A program made the translations under genes and the position numbers. A DNA stretch of 64,000 nt from Protea cynaroides (Eukaryota > Streptophyta > Magnoliopsida > Proteales > Proteaceae). Location of the stretch: assembly GCA_028583415.1 (NCBI GenBank), contig CM053266.1:101401799-101465798 (forward strand), written 5' to 3'. Positions within the stretch are counted from its first letter, which is position 1. Every line of letters begins with the position of its first letter. Positions 44,084 to 57,619 of this stretch are shown here, piece after piece. The notes beneath the pieces are model-generated. The model did no database searches. It was not told where the DNA came from and saw nothing but the letters and a program-made list of their open reading frames with translations.

Positions 44084-46552
44084 TATAAACATCCCATTTT
44101 TACCATCCCCAGTTGTACAAAGTCTTACTGGAGTGTAGACAACAAAGTGGGAGAGATTAGAGAAAGTTTGAAAAGTACAGGGGAGGCGAGTGAAACTCTC
44201 TCAAAAATGATAATCAATCAGCCCCGGCAGTGCTCTCTATATTCTTTTGAAAAGAGCTGAAATGGTCCCTAGTGTCCAGGAGCCTAAGTAAAACCATACA
44301 GCAAGTTGGTGAATCCCAATGCAAGGTTTGAATTTTTGGCTGTGACTTTAAGATGATTTTCAGCGGGCCACAGTAAGGACATGGGCTGCAACCTGCATGG
44401 ATGTGTAGGTCTGGGAAGTACCTTCAAAATGAGACCATAATCGTTCAATTCCAATGTCAAATGGAGAAGATATGGGGATTTTAGTCTAGGAATAAGAATA
44501 AGGGTATTTTTTAGAAATTAATAATAATCATCCAAGGGCCTGCATGCAAATTATCGTAAGTTTAATTATTTAAACTTTATCTTCTCATATCTTGTTCATC
44601 CGATGTCCGAATCTGATGATTCCAGTGCCAGTATTCGCCATTTTTAGTGCTCTACAAAGTGGATGTGAAGAATTTGAGGCAGAGATCTCCGAGGCATCCC
44701 ATGCAGAGTCGCTAGTTGGATTATCGTAAATTGGCCTGTTTAAACTTCAGAAATTCATAAGTTGACCATTTTACATCCAAATCAAGTGATTCAAGCTCCA
44801 ATATTTCTCATTTTTAGTGTTCTACAAAATGAACATAGAAAATTTAGAGCAGAGGCCGTCAAAAGATTTCATGTGGAATGGCAGTAGAAATGACCTATGA
44901 AATGATAGAGAGAGAAAAACCAATCTTGGCCCAACCCAGCTCAACCCAGATCAATTTAACCCAGTGAACTCATGTCGGTCCAACCCAATCAAGTCAATCC
45001 AGCTTAGTCATCCTTGAACAGATCAACTCAGCTCAAACCAGTCTGAATCAAACCAGTTCAGTCCTATGTGCATATACTTTATACATGTGTTATTATATTG
45101 ACATATATTATATATTAATGTATATGTATATTATCATATACATTATTTATATATTATATATACTTTGATGGAAATCTGAGAGGATGGAAAATAGGAAAAA
45201 AGTGGGCTGATTTCTAAATAGAAAGAATTGAGAAAAGGAAAGGAGAGAATTGGCCATAAGGAAAGAGAAAGGAAGGATTTTGGTTTTAGGAAAGGAAAGA
45301 AAAATCGAATTGAAAAGGAAGAGGAGAGACTCGGCCGGCCACTTGGAAAGAAACAAAAAAAAAAAGAAAGAAAAAAAAAGGGAAAAATCGATTGAGAAAA
45401 ATTCAGGAAAAGAGCAGACTAATGGAATAAAAAAAGAAAAAAATAGAAAAAAAAGGAGCTCTGAAGGAAAGAGAGAAAGATCGATCGAGAGAGAAGGAGG
45501 GAGGGGAATAATTTAATAGAGGAGAGAGAGTCTAAGAGAAGGGGAGATGGAAAGTTGAGAAGGGCGGAGAGTTGAGAGAACTCAGAGAGAAAAAGGGAAG
45601 ACCGAATGAGAGCAGATCGAAGGGAAGGAGAGAACCGGAGACCAGAGCTGAAGAAGGAGGACTGGAGTGCAGGCCAGTAGAGATCAAAGAGAGAGAGGGA
45701 GAAGAAGGACTCCAGGTAAGTTACTTCCCCCCCTTTAGCTGTATTTTTTATTATCTGACTATAAATCCCTGCTAAACTGAGCACCCAACCATGCAAACCA
45801 TCTCTACCACCAACACCTGTCCTTCATGCTTAAACCTGTCATGCATACCTGCCCCATTCAGTTTACCTAAAATCAAGCATTCCCATACACCATCTGATCA
45901 AACTCCATAAAATCCCAGCCATTTGATCAAACCTAGCCACCGTTACCCTTGCTGAAACCTGCAGCAATCCCCATATCTTTAACCGCAAATCAAACCTTCT
46001 ACCATATCTGCTACATGCTGCTCGTCCCCTCACCTATTACAATCCTTTGGATATAAATTTTGATTAAGGTCATTTGATAGGTTTTATTAAAATCTGATTG
46101 GTTGGTGTTGATTTTAAATTTGACAAACAGATATGTCTCAATTAAATGTGATTAGTGTGTGATAATTTTTTATTTTAATCATGTGTTAAAATTGATCCAT
46201 GTGTTTGAATTTGATGTGATATAATTGGTCCGATTGTGGAAATGGAATGGAATTGATCCGATTGTGGATTTATGAATTGGTCCAATTGTGAAAATTGAAT
46301 TAAATTGATCAATCTCATATGCTTGAAATTATGATATAAATCAAATTGGACCATTGATTTTTTGAATTTGATGAGACTAGATTATGTCCATTGATCTTGG
46401 ATTTTTAATGAGAATAAAACATGGCCTTTGATTTAGGATTTTTAATGTGAATGAAATCTAGACAATTGATGACTAAATTCAATGTGATTAAAAATATGGC
46501 CATGTGATGTTGAATTTTTATATGATTAAATCTAGCCATTGATCTTGAGTTT

Positions 46553-46735
46553 TTGAATATTAATTGTGAGATATTGGATGATTGATTTTTATTTGGATCA
46601 TGAGAGAATATTAATTGTGAGCCATTGGATGATTGATTTTTATTTGGATCATGAGAGAATATTAATTTTGAGCCATTGGATGATTGATTTTTATTTGGAT
46701 CATGAAAGAGTATTATTGTGAGCCATTGAATGTTT
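46553..46735 (+). repeat. 51-bp tandem repeat in the solo LARD-type LTR
   Basis: About three and a half copies of ATTGGATGATTGATTTTTAT followed by TTGGATCATGAGAGAATATT and a GAGCC end. A local amplification within the TGATC-rich region. Confidence 0.75.
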
Positions 46736-47559
46736 AATTTTGATTTGGATCTTGTAATGAAATGATTTTAGCCTTTGATCATGAGTGATATGAAATATAG
46801 ACCATTAGATCTTAATCATGAGCAACTTAGTTGAATCTGAACCATTACATCTTGATTAAGAATGATTTAGAGGAATCTGAATGGTTAGATTATCATTATG
46901 AGCAATATGAACCGTTGGATCTTGATCAAGAGTGATATAAATGAATCTAGACCATCGGATTGTTTTGATGATTGATGTAAATGAATCTGAATGGTTAGAT
47001 TATGATTTTGAGATATTTGAACAATTGGATTGACATTAGGATTTATCTGAGCCATTGATCTCCTAATCTGATCATGATGAAGTAATTTAAAAGAATTTGA
47101 ACCATTGGATTTTAGTTTGATTATGATTAAACTTGACGTGAGATCTGAACCGTTGATCTTGGCTATTTATCTCTTCAATAATGTATCTTAGAAGACATAT
47201 TAGGTGCGGGGACGTGCATGTAGGCACCCACATTCACGGGAAGGGTAAAAATGAAAATGATCAATTTTAATCAAGAGATATGAAGCCTAGCCCAACAAAT
47301 GCCAAATTAGGGTTTTAGGTCAAGGGTAGCTTTAGGACGATCCCTACCCCTCAACTCATTTTCCTCTAGGAAGCAGAGAACTAGATAAGTGTGATGTGAA
47401 TCGAACCATAGAGCATTTAGGTTTTACACCCTGATATTGAAAGAAGAATATGAATGAATGAATTTGTATTTCAAACTACGTGGATCCTAATTCTTAGGGC
47501 AGCACCCTAAGATACGTAGGCAGTTTGGAAAGATTCCCAAACACAGACTCATATACCCT

Positions 47560-47660
47560 TTCTCCCTGAGAGTAGAGAGACAGATTGCTCCCTGAGAGTA
47601 GAGAGATAAATAAATTTCTCCCCGAGAGTAGAGAGAGATAACTTGCTCCCCGAGAGTATC
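47560..47660 (+). repeat. About 27-bp repeats, CTCCCTGAGAGTAGAGAGA
   Basis: Four copies of TGCTCCCYGAGAGTAGAGAG-like words, separated by short A/T-rich spacers. Confidence 0.7.
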
Positions 47661-48440
47661 AAAACATCACAATGAACTACGTTGTACCTGATTTTCAAGA
47701 CCTCTGAAATATGTATGAATCTTGGAAGACCTCTCTAAGTACGATACCACATCTTAGTATCCTTAGGTCCTCCAGATCCATATACATACCCATATCCATA
47801 TCCATCTTCACTTCAATCCACATAGGCTATTTCTAGATTCAATCTCAATCATCATCAAGCATAAATCTCAACTTGAACAATTGAATCTAATGAAGCTTAA
47901 TCATCACATCCATAAATCTTAATCACATTCTGTTCGAACTACATTATGGACTTGATTTCCAAGATTGGAATACGTAGACAATTTGAGATGTCTTGGATGT
48001 CTCAGATTCATTCCATCATCGAACCATCTTTGGTTCGACTCATTGTATATTATTTTGCTTTGTTTATTTATTTTGAGAATATGTTTGGTTAAAGCTAGGT
48101 TAGAAGAATTTGGCAACTTGGCATAGGATCCCCCATGAGTCTAGTTATCATCCATTGACCATAAACAATCAGAACCATAGAGTCTAAGGAAAGTAGAATC
48201 ACATAGGAGGTCGATTTTTGGATTGGACAGCTTTGGGTGCCTAACACCTTCCCAAACTGTACCTTGAATGCTTACCCGTTCTCTGATAGATCAAAACCAA
48301 TATATTGGGTCAAATGAGTCAATAGAAGTCTTTTCTTATGATGAGACTACATTTTTAGGTCCTAAACCTTAATCCAGGTGGAGACTCCATGATCATTTAT
48401 CATCCATCAGAGATGGGTGGATATATCCTTTGTCCTCACA

Positions 48441-50762
48441 CTCTCATTCATGGGCAGGCTTTCTAGTTTTACTGATCGCAAGATCTGGCTAGAACAGTTC
48501 TATATGCCTCTGATCGATGGTAATGACCGGTGCCCATTTTAAAGCACTAAAATCTAGAATTTTAACATGTTCATTAAAGTAGTTCATATCTAATTCGAGC
48601 TCATCTTTAGGTTGACATTGGATCGAGTTCATCAGCAATGGAAAACCCTGGCAAGATAAGAAAATCCAAGTTAAGCCGAGTTTTTTGGGTGCAGGTTTTA
48701 TAGTGAGCTCCCATCCTAGCTCAGTAAGGAATCAAGTATCACATGCCATGCACAATGCGTATGATGAATTCTAATGTTAGGTCGTGGTATCTATAGGTAC
48801 ACTTATTGTGTCCATTGTAGCCTTCGTCACTGCATATTGCTCGACAGCTTTCACACTTGGTGCACCAGGCTAAGGTAGAAGCAGGATGCCCTAGTCTCTT
48901 TTGACAAATTGATTTTACAAGCAAACCCCTCTTGGATTTTTGGTCCAAGGTGTGCCGCCTCCTTTGGGCTAGAACCCGAGTGATGCAACCTCTTAATGCC
49001 TAACACGTGAATACAACATGATAAATTTAACGAGGTTGCACCCCAGCAGAGACCCTCGGCCCCTAATAGCTCTGGACCACTGTGTCCCCGCTAAGGTGCT
49101 AGAAATAGGTTTGGGCCTATGTACCCATATGTCACCTTCCACTGGTACCCACCTGTCACGTGAGCCTAGGACCCATGTACCCATGCGTTACCTTTTAGTA
49201 GTACCCGCACGTCACACGAACCGTATACAACGACAATCACAACATCCATCAAGCAAAGCATATATAGTTGTTATAATGCAATGCATGCTCAATTACCACA
49301 AGTATTGAATGACATGTTAAATAACATACAATTCATAAACATACATCATATGCCCTAAGTCTACAGACCCGACCCCTCACCTGTAGGCACCACTAGTGCT
49401 GAAGAACCTGAAAGCCAACAGTAGGCTTAGTCAAATACTCGCGTAGGTTTACCTATTTATTTACATAGATTGCATTAGGTTAGTTAAGTATCTTTTAAAC
49501 CAGCATAGGCATATTTTAAATGCCACAATGCGGGTCCCAAGATAAGTCGGGACCCCAATGGTTGGTCCCCTAAGGAATTGCCTATGTATACTGGCCATCA
49601 GTGGCCAAAGCAGTGGATGGTTCCTCCAAAATTAGCCGTCGACTAATACTTATGGTTTTCAGCTAAGGTTGGGCCGGAGGATCGAGGTGGCTGACCAAGC
49701 ATTGGGCTCATCATCCGGATGCACACCTGTCATAACAGAATGCTCACAGAGAGCAAGGCAAAGGCTCTATCGAATGGTGGTACCTCCGGCTTACATTTAA
49801 GCCTAACCGGCCCCTTGTGGTCAGACGGACCCATGGGATAACCCGGGACAGCCACCCGAGGGGTCATGCATCCGGCTTACTATACTGATATAGGGTGTCA
49901 CTAACAGATAGTGAGGTAAAGGTAGTGTCGAATGATGTATTCATCCGCTTTGCCTCCGGCTCAACTCAACCAAACTAGGTTAAGTATGGTTCTGGCAGAG
50001 GATGGGGCCTTGTTGGCCCCTCTGCCAGCCAAACCATACATGGTCAAGGCATAACAATCCAGAGGCAAAGGCAGTGCCCTAGGCTCTGGCATAGTCCACC
50101 GGTTGAGTCCGAAAAACCAGACTCAACCAGGGATGAAGGTCTCCATTTGGGGGATTTGGACTCCCCAACATCAATGCACTAATTATAAATGGTGGGAATG
50201 TGATTCCCACCCTTGTTACACCAAATAGGAGTCATTAAGACTCCATTCAAACCACCATTAATGGTGTTGGGTGAAAAACCTCAATTTTAGGGTTTGGGGT
50301 TGGTCTCCATTAATGGTGGAGCTACTACCATCAAGTCCTCATTATAACACCAATAAGTAGGGGAGAGAATGAACTCACCTTAATGGAGGAAGGGATCAAG
50401 TCTTGAGCTTAACTCTCCAACTCCGCCCAATTACTCTCCCACTAACTACCCAACGATCCAAAAAGAAAAAGAATAGAAACCTGAGAAGAGAGAGGGTGTC
50501 CATCTCGGATCAAGTCGGCGAGAGTGAGCCGGATGACTCATCCATCGGCAGGGCTAAATTATAGCCCCATGCTTTAGGTTGCATGTTGGGCCCACCCAAG
50601 GCATACTAATGTTACTCTAGACCACATAGTGTGAGAGTCAAGGTTTACTTACAATTTAGATACGTCCACGGTCCCTGATGTCGGGTATGCTCTGTGTTAA
50701 TGTGAGAAGACCCGGTACAGTAGGAATCTGGGTAAATAAGGGATTCTGGGTGCGAGTATTAC
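48441..50762 (-). mobile_element. Decayed LTR-like sequence (family G)
   Basis: On the minus strand it would begin TGTAATACTCGCACCC at 50762, like the TGTAAGACCCGCACTCC start of family B. It keeps the Del-LTR plan loosely: a GTGAGG donor-like site near 49380, an ATGACATG / GCATGC stretch, and GAGCTC next to CTCAGTAAGG near 48695-48725. The inner end with TGTCACACC is not seen and may be part of 43584-44083. No reading frame or family motif can be assigned safely. Confidence 0.4.
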
Positions 50763-51063
50763 AATAATAGTTGGAGTGTCAAATCGTGGAGCAAATGTTA
50801 ATAATATAGTATAATTTAAACTAGATCTTATCCTTCGGTAATGATAGAGTCTTTGAAAAGAAAGCCATTTTGTGTTTGGGTGCTTCCGTTATGGGGAACC
50901 CCCACTTATTTTTTTTTTGCAAACCCAACTTGTTGATTGGCTAAAACGTGTGAAAGATAGCAGTTTTAGTGAATGGTAATCCATAAACAAAAGTGGTGTG
51001 TAGGTGCCAACGACTGTCGGTTTGTCTAGTAAGGTAGGTGGGGTTGAAATTTTAGACTATAAA
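50763..51063. other. Short unassigned stretch, nothing recognised
   Basis: About 300 bp between two LTR-like blocks. It has no PPT next to 50762 and no reading frame. Confidence 0.35.
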
Positions 51064-51748
51064 TGTCACACCCTGAATTTACGATATGTACAATTTCAAC
51101 AGGCGACTAGACCACCGATCATTTTAATCGCAGTCCGACCAGGATACATGCTCAAAAGATACCACAACCAACCACCATTCCTTTCATAACCCATACACAG
51201 AGTACTTAATATAGCAGAAACATAATAAGTAAATTAAGCTTTAATTGTACTTAAATAAATATACTTGTGATTATTTGACTATTATTCAAGGTCTCTTTAA
51301 TCAAAGAAAATGTAACTTCTTAGCCCTAATACAGAGAGCACCTCTTGCTAAAAAGACTGAAAATATAAAACTAATTATCAATTTATAAAGATTCCTGAAT
51401 CCCGATGCTCTTTTACTTCAATGCTGATCCTTCACGTCCACTTTTTATAGCTTGGCTCGTGGTTCCCAAGGCTTGCTTCTTCAGAGCATCCTAGGTTTGG
51501 TTGGAGCATCTTCGTGATTCGACTTCATAGTACCTGCAGTCACAACTAAAAAGAGTGGCGATCGCGAGGGTGAGCTTTCCAACTTGAGCTTGTGAGAAAC
51601 AGACAAGCAAGCAACCATATGAATAAATTATATACACAGCAAAAGTCTGGTCTAATACATGCCAAATATGCTATGGTCAAGCCTAGCCACACTCTCCAGA
51701 AGCTGACTATAACCTCCATGCACGGGAGTATTGGATACTCACCAGCCT
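51064..51748 (-). mobile_element. LTR fragment of family F, cut by element C
   Basis: The inner LTR end TGTCACACCCTGAATTTACG resembles 3836 onward, and the match continues through a 'gagggtgagct' stretch to 'cctccatgcac'. At 51748/51749 it is interrupted by the LTR of element C; AGCCT (51744-51748) is the left target copy. The micro-frame region is present after a CTCTTTTTAG site, but the reading frame is lost. Confidence 0.65.
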
Positions 51749-52027
51749 TGTCACACCCCAAATCTGGTCTAACCAGTGGTGTGATGAACCATCAAGAAAG
51801 TCAACGGTTCAACCAGGATCTCGTATAGGCCATGCCCATCCGATTAAATCAGATACATTCTGCAAGCATAATCAGAGTAAATAAATAATAACGGAAGTCT
51901 TTAATACTAATGAACTAAGTATCTAACAGTAATAGCATAATTAATTATCCAATTATCTCCAAAGTAACTCAAGACATAAAATAAAATAAAGTAATCAATT
52001 ATATGTTCTGGTAACCTAACAACTAAA

Positions 52028-52161
52028 CTAATCGAAAACACATGAATTGCACTCGCAAGACGGATCATGCGCCTCTTCCATAGCTTCTACGTCTATCGCC
52101 TCTACGTGTCCATACGTCAGTGTGTTCATGTAATCTTCAATGGTAGGACTTGCATCAACAA
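52028..52161 (-). CDS. Conserved short reading frame in LTR (family C)
   Basis: It follows TTTTTAG and reads V-D-A-S-P-T-I-E-D-Y-M-N-T ... A-H-D-P-S-C-E-C-N-S-C-V-F-D, 134 nt to the stop. The unspliced frame is open up to an ATG at 52249. Confidence 0.5.
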
Positions 52162-53139
52162 CTAAAAATATTCGACGTCGAAAGGATGAGCACACATCAC
52201 AGCACAGTGAGCAAACAAAACAATGCAACAAACATATGCATGCATTCAATTCATATCTTTGGTCGGTTTTTAAGTCTGCAATATGCTATAGAAAGGATTG
52301 GTGGCCACCGCACCTCTATACACGAGTGTGTGAATCCGTCTAATGGATCAAATACCATTGCCATCCCACATGCACCCACCAAGGAATAGAGATAGAGCTA
52401 AAGTGTCTGGATCAAACACCGTCAATACTTTCCCTGATGCCCTACCCATACCAACACGTAAGCCCCTATTGGCAAGGGCTTGCAAACTGGGCTCGCAACT
52501 AACCAATCCTAAATGTCATCCAATGTATCCAAGGCCTCACCCCAGCATCCCTCAATACGTCCATAGAGATAGAGCTAAGGCCCCCCGGTAGAGTCGAAGA
52601 CTACTCGGTCCGAGACCACCTCCCATGATGCCCTACGATGTAATAGTTCTGCTAAGGTAATGACGTTACGATGATATCAGTAAACAAGACTTGAGTAGAG
52701 ATAGAGCTAAAGTCTGGTGACCAGGATGAAGCACAATGTCATGTCCTCCCCCTGATGCTCCACTCGCATCAAGTACACTAACCACACACACATAATCACA
52801 TGCCTATTCCTAGAATCATCATCATATTATAAATAGACAGAAATAAATATGCTTGAACAGTAATAATATAAATATTTAATGACATGTGAGATGCACATTA
52901 CAAGCATACAAGCATATAATCAATCATTGCATTGGACTTAATAAAATAAATAGCTTGTTATTAGTCAATTATTTTAGGTTTTATTCCCTCACCTGCTAGA
53001 AATGTTCAATCTTCTCAAAGCTTCTTAACTCACTCATGAACCTCTTGGAAACCTAAAAAATTTGTAAGTTCTAAGTTAGGGTTCTATCTCATCAATTTAT
53101 AGTAGTCAATGGTCCATATTAGAATCAAACAGACCTCCA

Positions 53140-53330
53140 GAAGCTAGTGGTCGTAGATGTGACTGCACATGTGGTCTCAGTTTCTACGACTACAGGGTGT
53201 AGGGTCAATACGTGTGGTTGCATGTCATGCGACCACACACATGCCACCACACCCTCCCTGGAAACTTCCCAAGGAAGTGTGGTCGGACATATGTACATCG
53301 TGTGGTCAATCAAACTACGACCACACGTGT
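53140..53330 (-). promoter_or_regulatory. Second GTGGTCG cluster, LTR C
   Basis: GTGTGGTCG / CGACCACACG words in both orientations, downstream of the TATA box on the LTR sense strand. It holds the place of GGGTCGA words in family A. Confidence 0.55.
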
Positions 53331-53718
53331 TTTTGGTAGACTTTTACTCTCAGCCACATCATTTCATAACTTGATTCCATGGCTAACATTATGATCCCTC
53401 CTATGATTGTTCTATGGCTTAAAATTCACACATTTACATAGTCCTTTACCTTAATCCGTTCTTCATGGATTTCCTTAGAGTTTTATTCGTGGTCTTAGGA
53501 TTGAGATCTTACTTTGAATCAATATCTCCTCCGTAATCTATTCTAGGCATTCAACTAATGTAGGGAATGATTCCATACCTTAAACTTGCTGGAGAATCAG
53601 AGCATTCTCTGCAATTCCTTCTCCTAGTCTTCCTCTTCAATTCTCCTTTTTTTCCTCCTCGTTTCTTTTTCTCTCTTTCAGTTTGGGTTCCAAAATAGTG
53701 AAAGAGACTAAGGGACAT

Positions 53719-53729
53719 CCTTTATATAG
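53719..53729 (-). promoter_or_regulatory. TATA box of LTR C
   Basis: On the minus strand CTATATAAAGG, followed by ATGTCCC. Confidence 0.7.
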
Positions 53730-53811
53730 AGTAAAACTTCCATATAAAGTCCCACTTTGATTAGGAAAGAACCCCTCTCAGATTAGGAAGGTTTCCTAAT
53801 TACGGAGTCCG

Positions 53812-53945
53812 TTATACCATCGTGTGGTCGCACGTGGGGTCACAGAATCCATCGACCACACGTCTCAAAACTGCGACCACACGTCCCAGACTCGAGTGGT
53901 CCCAATATTCTGAGGTGTGGTCGACCCCACCTGTTTAGGTATGCC
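53812..53945 (-). promoter_or_regulatory. First GTGGTCG cluster (U3), LTR C
   Basis: CGTGTGGTCGCACGTGGGGT, ATCGACCACACGT, GCGACCACACGT and GTGTGGTCGACCCCAC words, upstream of the TATA box. Confidence 0.55.
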
Positions 53946-54092
53946 ACCACACATCTTAATTAAATGATGTTTTGTTCGAATTACATACCTAGCCTTGTGG
54001 TTTCTTCATGCACTTGGTCCGCTTGGTCCAACAATGATAGGAAGACCTAATACAAGGTGGTAAGACCGGATTAGTAAGGTACGGGTCTTATA

Positions 54093-54106
54093 ACTCCCCC
54101 CCTCTT
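54093..54106 (-). promoter_or_regulatory. Polypurine tract of element C
   Basis: On the minus strand ATAAGAGGGGGGGAGT directly before the LTR start. Confidence 0.8.
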
Positions 54107-54169
54107 ATATAAATTTCGTCCTAAAAATTTACACATACCTTCCGAGTTGAAAAGGTGAAGATATTTCTT

Positions 54170-57100
54170 TCACATAGCATTTTCTTCTTCCCATGTGATT
54201 TATTTCACATCTTGGCCTCTCCAAGTAACTTTAACATAGTAGATGTCACGGTTGTGTAGACGTTGAACCTTCTGGCAGGTAATTTCAAATGGTACTACTT
54301 TGAACGTCAAATCTTCAATTAGACCTGGTGGATCCGCGGTTAGGACGTGTATTGGATCTCGGATGTACTTCTTCAGTAACAAGATATGAAATACATCATG
54401 CACACTTAACATTGATGGGGGTAGTGCTAACTGATACGCCACCTTCACACGTTTAGCTAGAATTTCATATGGCCCGACATACCTTGGACTTAATTTTTCT
54501 TTCTGTCCAAACCGTTTTAAGCCTCACATAGGTGATATTTTTAGGAATACTCTATCACCCACGATGAACTCAAGGTCTCGGCATCGATTATCTGCATATT
54601 GTTTCTGACGATTCTAAGCTGTTCTAACTCATTTCCTGATTTTGTCGACTACTTTGCAAGTTTCTTCCATAAATTCAGGGCCTATAATTCTTCGCTCTCT
54701 AACTTTGTCCTAAAACAAAGGAGTTTGACACTTCCTACCATACAGTGCTTCATAGGGTGATCTGTATAGTAGCCTGATAACTGTTGTTATTTGCGAACTC
54801 GATCAATGGTAACTTCTCATCCCATGATCCTTTGAAATCAATAACACAATCTTGGAGCATGTCTTCTAGAATTTGAATTATACACTCCGACTGTCCGTCA
54901 GTCTGAGGGTGAAATATTGTGTTAAACTTCAATGTAGTTCCTATAGCCTTCTGCAATCTTTCCCAAAACTTTGAGGTAAAGCGTGGGTCTCTGTCAGATA
55001 CTATGCTTTCAAGTACTCCATGCAATCTGACAATGTTATCCACGTACAACTTAGCTAACCATTCCAAAGTATATTGAGGTCGTATGGCAATGAAACGAGT
55101 TGTTTTGGCAAGTCGATCTACAATTACCCAAACTGCGTCTACTAATTTGGGAGTCAATAGTAATCCAATGATGAAGTCCATAGTAATGCAGTCCCATTTT
55201 CAAGCTGATTTTCGTAATGGCTGTAACAATCCTGCAGGCTTTTGCCTTTCAACCTTTACCCGCTGACAATTCAGGCATTGAGACACATATTTAGCTACAT
55301 CCGTTTTCATTCCTCTCCACCAATATAGTTTTTTTTAGATCATGATACATCTTTGTACTTCCTGGATGTACCGAATAGGCAATCGTGCGGGCTTCCTTCA
55401 TTAATCTGTGTCTGATGTCTAGGTCTTCACTTTTAGGAACACACACCCTTCTTTTGTATCTTAATGTCCTATCAGAATCCAAGGTGAAGTCAGGAACAAT
55501 CCTTCCCTTTTCAAGGTCTTCTTGTATTGTTCTCAGATAGGGGTCTAATTGAATAGCTGTTTTCACTTCGTCTATCAGATCAGGTACAATCTTTAATGTA
55601 GCATACATGTTTGAAAATCGATGAATAAACCCTAGGTTGGTGGAATCATCTAGTTTATCAATCACAAACTGCTCACTATCGCAATTGAATACTCTTGCTA
55701 TGTCACAAATTGCATCAATTGAGCTGGCTTCTTCTTGAGATTTTGTCATAGCTTTCCAGCTTAATGCATCTACAACCACATTAGCCTTTCCTGGATGTAC
55801 TGGATGTCATAATCGTAATCCTTTAGCAACTCCAGCCATCTCCTTTGTCTCATGTTCAACTCCTTGTAATTGAAAAGATAAGTGAGACTTTTATGATCTG
55901 ATTTAACCTGGAATTTCTCTCCGTACAAATAGTGTCTCCATATCTTGACAGCATGTACCACTGTTGCTAATTCCAAGTCATGGGTTGGGTAATTCTTCTC
56001 ATGTGTCTTTAATTGTCTAGAAGCATACACAATTTCTTGTTTTCCTTGCATAAGCACACATCCCAAACCTAATCCAGACGCATCGGTGTACAAGATAAAT
56101 GGTTCTCCTAGAATCAGAATAGTCAGGATGGGAGCTGATATTAATCTTGTCTATAATGTTTAGAAACACTCTTCACATTCGTCGGTCTAAACAAAATTTT
56201 CTCCTTTCTTAGTCAGACTGGTGAGAGGTACATCGATTTTAGAATAGTCTTCCACGAATCATCGATAATATCCAGTTAAACCTAAGAAACTTCTAATTTC
56301 GACAACATTCTTAGGTGCTTCCCAATTTACAATGGCTTCAATCTTGCTGGGATCCACTTTGATTCCTTCTACGGATACCACATGATTTAAGAATTGCACT
56401 TCTTTTAACCAAAACTCACATTTCTTGAATTTGGCATAAAGCTTTTCTTTCCTTAGTCGCTGTAAAGCTAATCTAAGATCTGATGCATGAGTTGCCTCAT
56501 CTTTGGAGTATATCAATAAATCATCTATGAATACGAAACACCCGGTTCATAAGTTTCATAAAAGATGCAGGTGCGTTTGTTAATCCGAAAGACATCACTA
56601 GGAACTCATAATGTCCATATCGGGTCCTAAATACTATCTTTAGAATGTCACCGTCCTTGATCTTAAACTGATGATACCCAGACCTAAGATCGATCTTAGA
56701 AAACACCTTTGCTCCTTGCAACTGATCAAATAAATCATTGATTCGAGGTAGGGGATATCGATTCTTGATCGTGAGTTTGTTTAGTACCCGATAGTCTATA
56801 CATAATCTCAAACTACCGTCCTTCTTCTTAACAAATAACACTGGCACTCCCCAAGGAGATATGCTTGGTCGGACAAAACCCTTGTCCAGCAATTCCTATA
56901 GTTATACCTTTAGTTCCGTTAATTCAATAAGAGCCATTCTATAGGGTGCCTTAGATACTGGTGCAGCTCTGGGTATAAGGTCTAGAACAAACTCTGTCAC
57001 TCGATCAGGTGGCAAACCAGGTAATTCCTCAAGAAATACATCTGAAAATTCTCGTACCACTTCTATGTCTTCTAGTCATGGTGCTTCCTTGAAGAGGTTA

Positions 57101-57551
57101 ACCACCGACACCAGGTAACCAGTTCCTCCTTTCTCGAGGCATCTCTTAGCCTTTTATGAAGAAAGAAAATTTTTTTGCTTATGGGGAAGTTTGGTTCCCG
57201 CAAAACTGAACTCTGCTCCTTTTTTGTCTTTAAATGATATCTTCTTTTCAACACAAAGTAGACTCGCGGAATGCTGGGATAACCAGTCCATCCCTAGGAT
57301 GACGTCAAAGTCTGCCATCTCAAGTTACACCAGGTTGGCATCCAAACTTCGTCCATTTATGAGAACAGAACATGGTCCATAACCTTGGTCTAATTCTACT
57401 TTTAATCCCATAGGTGATCGTACCAGCAATTTACTGTCTAAAGGTTTGAGGGGTAGACTTAGCTTATTCCCAAATGACACAGATATAAAAGAATGAGTGG
57501 CCCCAGAGTCGAAGAGTACTCTGGCGGGTATGCCATTAATGGGTACGTTAC
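54170..57551 (-). pseudogene. pol of element C, heavily decayed
   Basis: Fragments in several frames cover the chromodomain-like tail and G-P-Y module (54170-54700), the integrase core with M-D-F-I, S-D-R-D and Q-S-E-C in place of Q-S-E-R (54750-55181), the zinc-finger region (55290-55400), RNase H (55770-56093), RT (56259-56892) and protease (near 57480-57540). A deletion of roughly 30 bp with a frameshift lies just before the F-I-D-D box near 56530. It is certainly non-functional. Confidence 0.85.
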
Positions 57552-57619
57552 CTGTGATATTAGTCTTAAATTAATCTATATGCTCATACAAGAAGTTATA
57601 ACAAAAGGTCAGGTCATAC
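57552..57619 (-). other. Predicted 68-bp intron between gag and protease, element C
   Basis: Donor GTCACAG|GTATGA, acceptor AATATCACAG|GTAACG on the minus strand. The gag frame stops two codons inside (G-M-T-stop). Same place as 29897-29966 in element A. Confidence 0.6.

Larger units (their letters stand above)
44084..48440 (+). mobile_element. Solo LTR related to the LARD family (about 4.4 kb)
   Basis: It starts at a diverged TATAAACATCCCATTTTTAC and ends TTTGTCCTCACA. No PBS follows. The flanks atctc (44079-44083) and ctctc (48441-48445) match in four of five bases. It shares, in order, the U3 subrepeats, an AT tract (45068-45165), a shorter purine-rich leader, the donor-like CCAG|GTAAGT at 45716, the TGATC-rich region, the conserved island (47199-47245), one GAACTACG-type unit (~47475) and the 3' end. 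It is a distinct, older subfamily than 5651-43583. Confidence 0.75.
51749..54092 (-). repeat. 3' LTR of element C (family C)
   Basis: 2344 bp, from TATAAGACCCGTACC at 54092 to GGGGTGTGACA at 51749. TATA at 53729-53719. Two GTGGTCG clusters. TAGAGATAGAGCTAA boxes at 52387, 52564 and 52696. Donor-like GCAG|GTGAGG near 52990. Confidence 0.85.

Noticed and set aside
45147..45796. Ser/Phe-rich and Lys/Glu-rich frames in the solo LARD-type LTR
   Set aside because: Purine-rich leader composition, as in the other LTRs.
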